Assembly: GCF_910579375.1 (NCBI RefSeq)
Contig: NZ_CAJTUJ010000078.1
Location: forward strand, 1-8,624
DNA: 8,624 bases
DNA from: an uncultured Rikenella sp.
GTDB lineage: Bacteria > Bacteroidota > Bacteroidia > Bacteroidales > Rikenellaceae
Direction of reading: 5' to 3'
Shown: piece after piece, positions 1 to 6,608 of the stretch
Position numbering within the stretch: position 1 is the first letter of the stretch
Layout: the number at the start of each line of letters is the position of its first letter
Program-made: the position numbers and the translations under genes
The notes under the pieces: generated by a model
Database searches by the model: none
What the model was told of the DNA's origin: nothing
Seen by the model: only the letters and a program-made list of their open reading frames with translations

Positions 1-103
1 CAGGCCCCGCGTGCCCGCGGTGGGCAATTTGCCGCCTCAGCCCAATCCATTACGCACAGAGACAATAATAAACCGAGCCCACCAGCCTCCACGCTCCACC
101 GAG
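1..103. other. Non-coding left flank
   Basis: No convincing gene. The stretch lies beyond the terminator of the DPP-IV unit. A TATTATTG at 63-70 on the minus strand is one base off the Bacteroidota -7 box TAnnTTTG and could belong to a promoter for a gene left of the window, but no -33 box accompanies it. A short TGCCC/GGGCA inverted repeat sits near 12-26. The plus-strand reading frame here has the proline- and arginine-rich composition of random GC-rich sequence and no recognisable domain. Confidence 0.4.
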
Positions 104-136
104 AAAAAAACGCGGCGGGCATACAGCCCGCCGCGT
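104..136 (-). terminator. Intrinsic terminator after the ruvX-nadC-DPP-IV unit
   Basis: A perfect 11-bp GC-rich stem (111-120 pairs with 126-135, plus the A110-T136 pair) closes a 5-base loop, ATACA, at 121-125. On the minus strand the stem runs straight into seven T residues (104-110 read as A on the plus strand). It begins 41 bases past the DPP-IV stop codon. This is the classic Rho-independent layout, and its polarity matches the gene unit. Confidence 0.93.
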
Positions 137-177
137 CCGAAAGCTCAGGAAGAGACTAAAAAAACCTGTCAATACCC

Positions 178-2397
178 CTATAACCCGCACTTGACAAACT
201 CGATCGCCCGACGCAACAGGTGATCCCGAGACGAACCCATCCCGTGGTTCTTGTCCGGATAGATCGCCATCTCGAACGGCTTGCCCGCCCGAACCAGCCG
301 CTCGATCATCTCATAACTGTTCTGGATGTGCACGTTATCGTCCCCCGTGCCGTGCGCCAGCAGCAGCTTGCCCTTCAAGCGGTCGGCGAAGAAGATCGGA
401 CTGTTGTCGTCGTACCCCGCCGCATTGTCCTGCGGCAGCCCGTTGTAGAGCTCCGTGTAGATCGTGTCGTAATACCTCCACGACGTCACCGGCGCCACCG
501 CCACCGCCAGCGCGAAGACATCGTTTCCCTTCAGAATACAGTTCAGCGCCATGAATCCCCCGAAGCTCCAGCCGTAAATCCCGATCCGCGCCGGATCGAC
601 ATAAGGCAAACTCCCCAAGTACCGCGCCGCCGCAATCTGATCCTGCACTTCGAGCCCTCCGAGATTCCCGTAGGTGCACTTGCGGAACTCCGCCCCCCGG
701 AAACCCGTTCCGCGGCCGTCCACACACGCCACCAGAATCCCCTCCCGCACCAGCGCCGCCTCCCACGACCACCCCCACTTGTCCGCCACCTGCTGCGACC
801 CCGGACCGCTGTATTGCGTCATCAGCACCGGATAACGCCGCGTGGAGTCGAAATCAGCCGGTTTGAGCAGATAGCCGTTCAGCGTCGTCCCTTCCGGCGT
901 CGTGAAGGTGAAAAACTCTTTTCGCGGCAAGCTATACTCCGACGCCATCCGACGCCGCAATGCCGCGTTGTCCTCCAGCACCCGCACCGCGCCTCCGTCC
1001 GCCACCCGCCTGAGCGTCACCACCGTCGGCGTCTCGCTGTTCGAAAAATAGTCGATCCAGTACCGGTACCCCGGCCCGAAAACCGCCGTATGCGTCCCCG
1101 CCTCGTCCGCCGCCGACAGCCGACGCTTTCCCCGACCGTTCAGCCCGACGCTGTAAATCCCCCGTCCGAGCGGCGAATCCTCGGTAGACTGATAATAGAC
1201 CCTTCCGCGCTTCGCATCGATTCCGTAAAGGGCCGTCACCTCCCATGCCCCCTCCGTAATACGGTTCTGCAACCGCCCCGCCATGTCGTACCGGTAAAGG
1301 TGCATCCACCCATCCCGCTCGCTCTTGACCACAAATCCGCGCCCCTCCGGCAGAAAAGTCGCCGTCTCGTTGTTGATCCGTTCGATGTACCGCGGGTCGC
1401 GCTCTTCGTACAGCACAGACGTCGCCCCCGTCGTCGCATCGGCCAGCAGGATTCGATAATGATTCTGCAACCGGTTGAGCCAGTGCACCGCCAGCCTCGC
1501 TCCGTCCCCGTCGTGCCCCGTCGCCGCCCACTCGATCCGGGGCACGTAGATGTCCGTCGAATCGGCCCCCGATGCGAGGTCGACATCGACGATCGAATCG
1601 CCGTCGAACCGGTAGATCCGGATGCCGACCACCGAGTTCATCTCGCCCGCTTTCGGATACTTGAAATTGTAGTTCTCCGGATACAGCCCCCCGCGGAAGG
1701 TGTTCATCGAGTATTCGCGCACGCCGCTCTCGTCGAACCGGTAGAAAGCGATGGCGTCCGAGCCCGGCGCCCACTCGTAGGCCCGTGCAAAGCTGTACTC
1801 CTCTTCGTAAACCCAGTCGGGAATGCCGTTGATAATGGAGCCCCGCACCCCGTCGTGCGTAATCTGCCGCTCGACGAAAGTCCCGTCGGTCGCCGGAGCC
1901 GAGAGATCGACCACGAAAAGGTCGTTGTCGCGCACGAACGCCGCTTGGGTTCCATCCGGCGACAGAGTCGCCTCCTGCTGCTTCCCGCCCACGGACAAAG
2001 GCCGCAGGTCGCCCGTCGTGCGATCATAAACATAGTAATCCGCCCGCGAAGAGTGCCGGTAGATCGGTTCGCGACCCGTGGTCAGCAGCATCTGCCGCCC
2101 GTCGCGACCGATCGCGTAATCGGAAACCTGCGGAAAACCCTCCGGTCGCCGGAACAGCGTATCGACCAGCGCCCCGTCGGCATACCGCCACTGCAGCACA
2201 TCTCCGTTGCGGCTCAGCGTAGTATAGTGTTCGCCGTCTTCCATGGCCCGCAGCCCGTACACGCTCCGTGCCGCCAGTTTTCCTCCGGCGATATCGTCGT
2301 AGCCGATCTGCCGCTTCGCCTCCGGAGCCGCCTGCGCCCCCGTCGCCATACCGCCGAGCAGGGCGATACCTATTATATAACCGTATATCCGTCTCAT
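178..2397 (-). CDS. Dipeptidyl peptidase IV-type serine peptidase (family S9B), exported
   Basis: A 739-residue prolyl dipeptidyl peptidase. By family it removes N-terminal X-Pro (or X-Ala) dipeptides from peptides outside the cytoplasm. Residues 1-23 form a signal peptide ending AQA. A beta-propeller spans roughly residues 45-480 and the alpha/beta hydrolase domain roughly 490-739. The family's glutamate motif DWVYEEE is at 194-200, so E199 and E200 should bind the substrate N-terminus. The oxyanion tyrosine is Y529 (QYSGPGSQ). The catalytic triad is S611 (GWSFGGF), D686 (GTGDDNVH) and H718 (DKNHGM). Length matches Porphyromonas-type enzymes of about 720-740 residues. Prolyl tripeptidyl peptidase is the main alternative. 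D644 in WRYYDT looks DPP-IV-like, since from memory that position is Glu in the tripeptidyl enzyme. The ATG overlaps the nadC stop as ATGA, which fixes the start and implies translational coupling. Confidence 0.95.
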   Translation of the reverse strand: MRRIYGYIIGIALLGGMATGAQAAPEAKRQIGYDDIAGGKLAARSVYGLRAMEDGEHYTTLSRNGDVLQWRYADGALVDTLFRRPEGFPQVSDYAIGRDGRQMLLTTGREPIYRHSSRADYYVYDRTTGDLRPLSVGGKQQEATLSPDGTQAAFVRDNDLFVVDLSAPATDGTFVERQITHDGVRGSIINGIPDWVYEEEYSFARAYEWAPGSDAIAFYRFDESGVREYSMNTFRGGLYPENYNFKYPKAGEMNSVVGIRIYRFDGDSIVDVDLASGADSTDIYVPRIEWAATGHDGDGARLAVHWLNRLQNHYRILLADATTGATSVLYEERDPRYIERINNETATFLPEGRGFVVKSERDGWMHLYRYDMAGRLQNRITEGAWEVTALYGIDAKRGRVYYQSTEDSPLGRGIYSVGLNGRGKRRLSAADEAGTHTAVFGPGYRYWIDYFSNSETPTVVTLRRVADGGAVRVLEDNAALRRRMASEYSLPRKEFFTFTTPEGTTLNGYLLKPADFDSTRRYPVLMTQYSGPGSQQVADKWGWSWEAALVREGILVACVDGRGTGFRGAEFRKCTYGNLGGLEVQDQIAAARYLGSLPYVDPARIGIYGWSFGGFMALNCILKGNDVFALAVAVAPVTSWRYYDTIYTELYNGLPQDNAAGYDDNSPIFFADRLKGKLLLAHGTGDDNVHIQNSYEMIERLVRAGKPFEMAIYPDKNHGMGSSRDHLLRRAIEFVKCGL

Positions 2398-3251
2398 GCT
2401 TCGACCGCTTTAAGGCTCATATCCAGGCTTTTGATCTGATGGGTCAGGGCGCCCACCGACACGTAGTCCACGCCGCACTCGGCATAGTCGCGGAGGTTTT
2501 CGAGCGTGATTCCGCCGGAAGACTCGGTCTCGGCACGCCCCGCCACCCGGGCGACCCCCTCGCGGGTCTGCTCGATCGTGAAGTTGTCGAACATGATGCG
2601 GTCGGCACCGCCCGCGGCGAACACCCGGTCGATGTCGTTCAGCGACCGCACTTCGATCTCGATCTTCAAATCCTTCTGCTTCTCGGCCAGGTATTCGCGT
2701 GCGCCCCGGAGCGCGTTTTCAATCCCCCCGGCGAAGTCGATATGGTTGTCTTTCAGGAGAATCATATCGAAAAGCCCGATGCGGTGGTTCTCCCCTCCTC
2801 CGATCCGGACGGCCATCTTTTCGAGCATCCGCATCCCGGGGGTGGTCTTCCGCGTGTCGAGCACTTTGGTTTTCAGCCCCCTGAGCCGGTCGGCATAGAC
2901 GGCGGTCTGGGTGGCCACGCCGCTCATCCGCTGCATGAGGTTGAGAATCACGCGCTCAGCCTGCAACAGGGAGATCAGGTTCCCTTCGACATAAAAGGCG
3001 ATCTGGCCGGGTTCGACCCGGTCGCCGTCGTTCAGTATCCGCTCGAACGCCACGGTCGGATCGAGCCGCCGGAAGACTCGTTCGGCCACCTCGACGCCGG
3101 CCAGCACGCCGGCCTGTTTGATGAGGAGTTTCATCCGCCCGCGCCGGTCGGCGGGGATGGAGCTGAGCGAGGTGTGGTCGCCGTCGCCGATGTCTTCGGC
3201 GATGGCCAGCTCGATCAGCCGGTCGACGTAGGGTTCGTAGGCTTTTTCCAT
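2394..3251 (-). CDS. nadC: Nicotinate-nucleotide pyrophosphorylase (quinolinate phosphoribosyltransferase)
   Basis: A 285-residue cytoplasmic enzyme of de novo NAD synthesis. It converts quinolinate and PRPP to nicotinate mononucleotide, CO2 and pyrophosphate. Diagnostic motifs, in order: EDIGDGDHTS at 19-28, LLQAERVILNLMQRMSG at 95-111, DTRKTTPG at 132-139, GGGENHR at 151-157, LKDNH at 166-170, EVR at 200-202, MFDN at 220-223, SSGGI at 244-248, and the C-terminal DYVSVGALTH. These cover the substrate- and PRPP-binding residues of the family, and the length is typical. The frame stays open for 188 codons upstream, through ruvX, but the ATG at 3251 starts the family-like N-terminus, so the longer version is rejected. 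The gene begins 29 bases after ruvX and shares four bases (ATGA) with the DPP-IV gene. No nadA or nadB is in the window. Confidence 0.97.
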   Translation of the reverse strand: MEKAYEPYVDRLIELAIAEDIGDGDHTSLSSIPADRRGRMKLLIKQAGVLAGVEVAERVFRRLDPTVAFERILNDGDRVEPGQIAFYVEGNLISLLQAERVILNLMQRMSGVATQTAVYADRLRGLKTKVLDTRKTTPGMRMLEKMAVRIGGGENHRIGLFDMILLKDNHIDFAGGIENALRGAREYLAEKQKDLKIEIEVRSLNDIDRVFAAGGADRIMFDNFTIEQTREGVARVAGRAETESSGGITLENLRDYAECGVDYVSVGALTHQIKSLDMSLKAVEA

Positions 3252-3280
3252 GGTGGTGTATCTGTTTCGTATGGTTGTGG

Positions 3281-3697
3281 TTACTTTCGCGCCTCCATAT
3301 AGGACTGGAGGAGGATGACGGCGCTCACCCGGTCGACGAGTCCTTTGTCTGTGCGCCGCCGGTTCCGGGGGACTCCGCCTTCGATGATGGCGCGCTGGGC
3401 GAGCACGGAGGTGAAGCGTTCGTCGTGGAAAACAACGGGTATCCCGGGCAGGGCGCGCCGAAGCTGGCGGACAAAGGGGTCGATATAGCGCCACGATTCG
3501 GATCGCTCGCCATTCATCTGCCGCGGGTCGCCGACGACGAACATTTCGACGTCGTTTTCGTTCGCATAACGGGTCAGATAGTCGACTGCTTCGTGGGCGG
3601 GCACGGTGTCCAGCGGGTTGGCAATCAGCTGCATGGGGTCGGTCGCGGCGATTCCGACGCGTTTCCGTCCGTAGTCTATGGCGACGATCCTGCTCAT
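3281..3697 (-). CDS. ruvX: RuvX/YqgF family RNase H-fold nuclease (putative Holliday junction resolvase)
   Basis: A complete 138-residue single-domain protein. The N-terminal DYGRKRVGIA carries D8, the first acidic active-site residue. Further motifs are VGDPRQMNG at 55-63, DERFTS at 92-97 with E93, and KGLVDRVSAVILLQSY, where D122 completes the acidic triad. The family is annotated as a Holliday junction resolvase and is also implicated in 16S rRNA 5'-end processing; the sequence cannot choose between these roles. It is the first gene of the unit with nadC and DPP-IV. The ATG at 3697 sits only ten bases after a TATTTTTG -7 box, suggesting a very short leader. There is no Shine-Dalgarno sequence, only the purine-rich AGAGAAGAA before the ATG. 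Confidence 0.95.
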   Translation of the reverse strand: MSRIVAIDYGRKRVGIAATDPMQLIANPLDTVPAHEAVDYLTRYANENDVEMFVVGDPRQMNGERSESWRYIDPFVRQLRRALPGIPVVFHDERFTSVLAQRAIIEGGVPRNRRRTDKGLVDRVSAVILLQSYMEARK

Positions 3698-3965
3698 TTC
3701 TTCTCTGCAAAAATAGGGAATTATTCAGTATGTACCCCGCCCCGGGCAACCGCAACGCATCTGCGGGCGAGCCGGTGAACGGCGGGTACTTTGGGTACAG
3801 TTGGTCTGCTGCCATGAGCGGCTTTGTCGGCTTGGACTTAGGTTTCTATGCGCAGGGTCTCAAAACCGACCGCTCGGACTACCGGGCCAACGGTCTTCAG
3901 TTGCGTTGCCTCTCAGTATTTATCTCTCCTCTGCCCTTTTTTTATCCGGAACCCCGGCAGACGCG
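3698..3965. other. Intergenic gap with no supported gene
   Basis: These 268 bases separate the M23-like gene from ruvX. The plus strand has a 104-codon frame starting at 3730, but it runs into the antisense of the M23-like gene, has no recognisable domain and no promoter box. The nadC frame also reads open across part of the gap on the minus strand, which I treat as chance. Visible landmarks are a direct repeat GGGTAC at 3784-3789 and 3793-3798 (period nine) and a T-run at 3945-3951. I find no convincing terminator for the M23-like gene. Confidence 0.45.
3708..3715 (-). promoter_or_regulatory. Putative Bacteroidota -7 box for ruvX-nadC-DPP-IV
   Basis: On the minus strand this reads TATTTTTG, a full match to TAnnTTTG. 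It is ten bases upstream of the ruvX ATG. No TTTG-like -33 box lies at the usual 19-21 base distance, where the sequence is G-rich, so this rests on one element. Transcription starting a few bases after the box would leave a leader of roughly 3-6 bases. Confidence 0.5.
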
Positions 3966-4910
3966 CTATTTCGCCGCGCGCTGCTTGATCTCCCGCTTCG
4001 TCATCTCGCGCTGCACCAGCTCCGGCGACGAAACCGCCCGATAGGTGCGCCCGTGTTGCAGCCGGATCTCTCCCTGAGCCGTAGCGAACCGGGGATTATA
4101 GTATACCCACTCGAACGCCGAGCCGTTTTTCGAATCTCCCTGGCGGAAGCGCGGATTTTCGTCCGGAAAATAGACGGCGATCCGCACCTGATACTCTCCC
4201 CCTTTATAATAGGTCCCGGCCCGGGCGATCGGCGTGCCGGGGTAGACCACATCTCCCGGCCGGACGGCGATGCTTCCCTTCTCCAGCACTTCGTACCGGC
4301 ACAATGTCCCGTCCGGTTGTTCGACCAGCACGTAGTTCGCCCGGCTCCGATAGGTGGCCGCTATGCCTTCGTCGGCCGGCTCCTCGCCGTCGTGCATCTC
4401 GACGACCAGCCCTTTCCGCATGGCGAAGACCGTGTCGCCCGGCGCGAGGCGGAACTCCCAGGCGCTCCACCCCCGCACCGGCTGGCCGTCGAAGTAGCGC
4501 TGGTTCAGGTTGAACAGCGAGATCGCTCTGACCGCCTCCCCTTTCATCGTGCTGTAAGGCAAGCGGTAGATGAAAGCGCTGTCGAGTTTCGGACTGCGGT
4601 AGCCCCGGATGTAGCTGTAGGCGTACCGGCACCCCACCGGCCGTTCCGCCTGCACCGGCGCGACGGTCAGCAGCTTCTGGCTGGCGCCTCGCATAACGGT
4701 CTTATAGACCGGCGACTGGCGGGTGTTTTCGAGTTCCGAGAATTGCAGCAGGAGCGTATAACTTCCCAGCGTGTGTTTGATGGCATTGATTTCCAGGCTG
4801 GTTTCGACCCACCGGGAGTCCACTTCGATATCGGGTCGGGTGTTCTGTGCCGTTGCGCCGGACTGTCCCAGGGCGAGCAGGGCGATGACGAAAAGTGCGT
4901 GGCGAGGCAT
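3966..4910 (-). CDS. Exported protein with a degenerate M23/LytM-like domain
   Basis: A 314-residue protein. Residues 1-21 look like a signal peptide (hydrophobic LFVIALLALG, cleavage after ATA), so it should be periplasmic or surface-exposed. The middle (about 147-250) follows the beta-strand pattern of M23 peptidoglycan hydrolases: LAPGDTVFAMRKGLVV, then ANYVLVEQPDGTLCRYEVL, then IAVRPGDVVYPGTPIARAG, then GGEYQVRIAVYF. The zinc-binding residues of active M23 enzymes are not in their expected places. The first His/Asp region reads SAWEFR, the usual YAHL reads RYEVL, and the HLHF motif is replaced by YQVRIAVYF. It is therefore probably non-catalytic and could be a cell-wall binding or activator protein (inference). 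Residues 22-146 match no family I recognise. The C-terminus (295-314) is highly charged. It stands alone, with its own weak promoter behind the glyS terminator. Confidence 0.8.
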   Translation of the reverse strand: MPRHALFVIALLALGQSGATAQNTRPDIEVDSRWVETSLEINAIKHTLGSYTLLLQFSELENTRQSPVYKTVMRGASQKLLTVAPVQAERPVGCRYAYSYIRGYRSPKLDSAFIYRLPYSTMKGEAVRAISLFNLNQRYFDGQPVRGWSAWEFRLAPGDTVFAMRKGLVVEMHDGEEPADEGIAATYRSRANYVLVEQPDGTLCRYEVLEKGSIAVRPGDVVYPGTPIARAGTYYKGGEYQVRIAVYFPDENPRFRQGDSKNGSAFEWVYYNPRFATAQGEIRLQHGRTYRAVSSPELVQREMTKREIKQRAAK

Positions 4911-4933
4911 GGCTTTCGGTTTTGATAACAGGT

Positions 4934-4964
4934 TAAATATACGAGAAAAGTTCCAGTTTTCAGA
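4934..4964 (-). promoter_or_regulatory. Weak promoter candidate for the M23-like gene
   Basis: The minus strand reads TATATTTA at 4934-4941, one base off TAnnTTTG. TCTG lies at 4961-4964, one base off the -33 TTTG, with a 19-base spacer. The -7 box ends 23 bases before the ATG at 4910. The upstream half lies inside the glyS terminator stem, so the two sites share DNA. Two mismatches keep confidence low. Confidence 0.3.
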
Positions 4965-4981
4965 GGAAAACCGGAACTTTT
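4946..4981 (-). terminator. Hairpin terminator of glyS
   Basis: A 16-bp stem (4946-4961 with 4966-4981) closes a 4-base loop. Plus-strand reading gives one A/C mismatch (4955/4972), but on the minus strand the same position is a G-U pair. The RNA is thus fully paired only in the direction of glyS transcription. The stem ends in UUUU on the minus strand. It starts 23 bases after the glyS stop codon. Confidence 0.82.
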
Positions 4982-5004
4982 CATTGATTTTAATCTATAT
5001 GCAG

Positions 5005-6549
5005 TTATTTCACCAGTTTGGCGAACAACCCTTTGAGGCTGACCATGTCGTGCACGATCCCCGGCAAATCCTTGATGGCCACGCGTTCCTGCTGCATAGA
5101 ATCCCGGTGGCGGATAGTCACCGTCCCGTCTTCGGCGGACTGGTGGTCGACGGTCACGCAGAGCGGCGTCCCGATAGCATCCTGCCTGCGATACCGTTTC
5201 CCGATCGAGTCTTTTTCGTCGTATTGCACGTAGTGGTCGAACTTCAGGTCGTTCACGATCCCGCGGGCGATCTCCGGCAGTCCGTCTTTCTTGACCAGCG
5301 GCAGAACGGCCACCTTGACCGGCGCCAAGGCCGCCGGGAAGCGCATCACGATGCGCGAATCGCCGCCGTCCAGCTGTTCCTCGGTGTAAGCGGCCGAGAA
5401 GACCTGCAAGAACATCCGGTCGACCCCGATCGAAGTCTCGACGACATAAGGCGTGTAGCTCTCTCCGCTCTCGGTGTCGAAATATTGAATCTTCTTGCCC
5501 GAGAATTTGGCATGCTGCGAGAGGTCGAAATCGGTGCGCGAGTGAATCCCTTCGACCTCCTTGAAGCCGAACGGGAATTCGTACTCGACGTCCGTAGCGG
5601 CATTGGCATAATGTGCCAGCTTTTCGTGGTCGTGGAAGCGGTAGTGGTCGTCCCCGAAGCCCAAGGCGCGGTGCCAGCTCATCCGGAACTGCCGCCAGTG
5701 TTCGAACCACTGCATTTCGGTTCCCGGTTTGACGAAGAACTGCATCTCCATCTGTTCGAACTCGCGCATGCGGAAGATGAACTGCCGGGCGACGATCTCG
5801 TTCCGGAACGCCTTCCCGATCTGGGCGATCCCGAACGGAATCTTCATCCGCCCCGTCTTCTGTACGTTCAGGAAGTTGACGAAGATCCCCTGCGCCGTTT
5901 CCGGCCGCAGGTAGACGTTGCTCGCCCCGTCCGCCGTGGAGCCCATCTGGGTGCTGAACATGAGGTTGAACTGCCGCACGTCGGTCCAGTTCTTCGTTCC
6001 GCTGATCGGGCAGACAATTTCGAGCTCTTCGATCAATGCCTTGACTCCCGCCAGATCATTGGCATTGAGCACTTCGGCCATCTTTTCGTGCGCGGCGTCC
6101 CGCTTGGCCTTCAATTCTAGCACGCGCCCGTTGGTGGTGACGAACTGCTCCCGGTCGAAAGCCTCGCCGAACCGCTTGGCAGCTTTCGCCACCTCCTTCT
6201 CGATCTTTTCGTCCTGCTTGGCGATCCAGTCTTCGATCAGCACGTCGGCACGATACCGTTTCTTGCTGTCCTTGTTGTCGATCAGCGGGTCGTTGAAGGC
6301 CCCCACGTGTCCCGACGCTTCCCAAGTCTTCGGGTGCATGAAGATGGCAGCGTCGATCCCCACGATATTGTCGTGGAGCTTGGTCATCGCGTCCCACCAG
6401 TAGCGCTTGATGTTGTTCTTGAGCTCGACGCCCAACTGGCCGTAGTCGTAAACGGCCGACAAGCCGTCGTATATCTCGCTGGACGGGAAGATAAACCCGT
6501 ACTCTTTGCTGTGCGCGATCAGTTTCTTGAAGAGTTCCTCCTGTGTCAT
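5005..6549 (-). CDS. glyS: Glycyl-tRNA synthetase, single-chain (alpha2, class IIa)
   Basis: A 514-residue cytoplasmic enzyme that charges tRNA-Gly. It is the eukaryote/archaea-type homodimer, not the bacterial alpha2-beta2 GlyQ/GlyS pair. The N-terminus has the family signature (SSEIYDGLSAVYDYGQLG at 23-40) and HPKTWEASGHVGAFNDPL at 72-89. Active-site motifs are LRPETAQG at 214-221, motif 2 AFRNE at 247-251, EVEGIHSRTDFDL at 331-343, and motif 3 ETSIGVDR at 371-378. The anticodon-binding domain covers about 412-511. Where many homologues carry cysteines just after FNDPL, this one reads DNKDSKKRYRAD, without Cys. An insertion of charged helix lies at about 105-175. The ATG at 6549 gives the standard N-terminus; a longer frame is not available upstream without a stop. 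It has its own promoter candidate and a downstream hairpin, so it is probably a one-gene unit. Confidence 0.97.
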   Translation of the reverse strand: MTQEELFKKLIAHSKEYGFIFPSSEIYDGLSAVYDYGQLGVELKNNIKRYWWDAMTKLHDNIVGIDAAIFMHPKTWEASGHVGAFNDPLIDNKDSKKRYRADVLIEDWIAKQDEKIEKEVAKAAKRFGEAFDREQFVTTNGRVLELKAKRDAAHEKMAEVLNANDLAGVKALIEELEIVCPISGTKNWTDVRQFNLMFSTQMGSTADGASNVYLRPETAQGIFVNFLNVQKTGRMKIPFGIAQIGKAFRNEIVARQFIFRMREFEQMEMQFFVKPGTEMQWFEHWRQFRMSWHRALGFGDDHYRFHDHEKLAHYANAATDVEYEFPFGFKEVEGIHSRTDFDLSQHAKFSGKKIQYFDTESGESYTPYVVETSIGVDRMFLQVFSAAYTEEQLDGGDSRIVMRFPAALAPVKVAVLPLVKKDGLPEIARGIVNDLKFDHYVQYDEKDSIGKRYRRQDAIGTPLCVTVDHQSAEDGTVTIRHRDSMQQERVAIKDLPGIVHDMVSLKGLFAKLVK

Positions 6550-6575
6550 TTGAGTTGCATGTTATATCCAAGGAG

Positions 6576-6608
6576 CAAAGTTAGTTATTTTCCCTCGCCG
6601 TTGGGAAA
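6576..6608 (-). promoter_or_regulatory. Putative glyS promoter
   Basis: The minus strand carries TAACTTTG at 6576-6583, a full match to TAnnTTTG. TTTC at 6605-6608 is one base off the -33 TTTG, with a 21-base spacer. The -33 part lies inside the last codons of the sulfatase gene. A start a few bases after the box would give a leader of about 20 bases before the ATG at 6549. Confidence 0.6.

Noticed and set aside
220..2439. A 739-codon open frame on the plus strand opposite the DPP-IV gene
   Set aside because: It is antisense to a gene with an intact catalytic triad and signal peptide. Its Arg/Pro/His-rich translation has no domain pattern. Long antisense frames are expected in GC-rich genes.
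3252..3815. 188-codon N-terminal extension of nadC, in frame through ruvX
   Set aside because: The extension translates to Arg/Pro-rich low-quality sequence overlapping ruvX in another frame, while the ATG at 3251 begins a standard NadC N-terminus.
3868..3895. GACCG/CGGTC inverted repeat as a terminator for the M23-like gene
   Set aside because: The stem is only 5 bp with an 18-base loop and is not followed by a proper U-tract on the minus strand.
3730..4044. Plus-strand 104-codon frame in the gap between the M23-like gene and ruvX
   Set aside because: It overlaps the M23-like gene antisense, has no domain, no promoter box and no supporting neighbour. A homology search could reopen it.
4667..5710. 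347-codon minus-strand frame spanning the glyS 3' end, terminator and M23-like gene
   Set aside because: It overlaps two well supported genes out of frame, crosses the terminator, and translates to shadow-type sequence.
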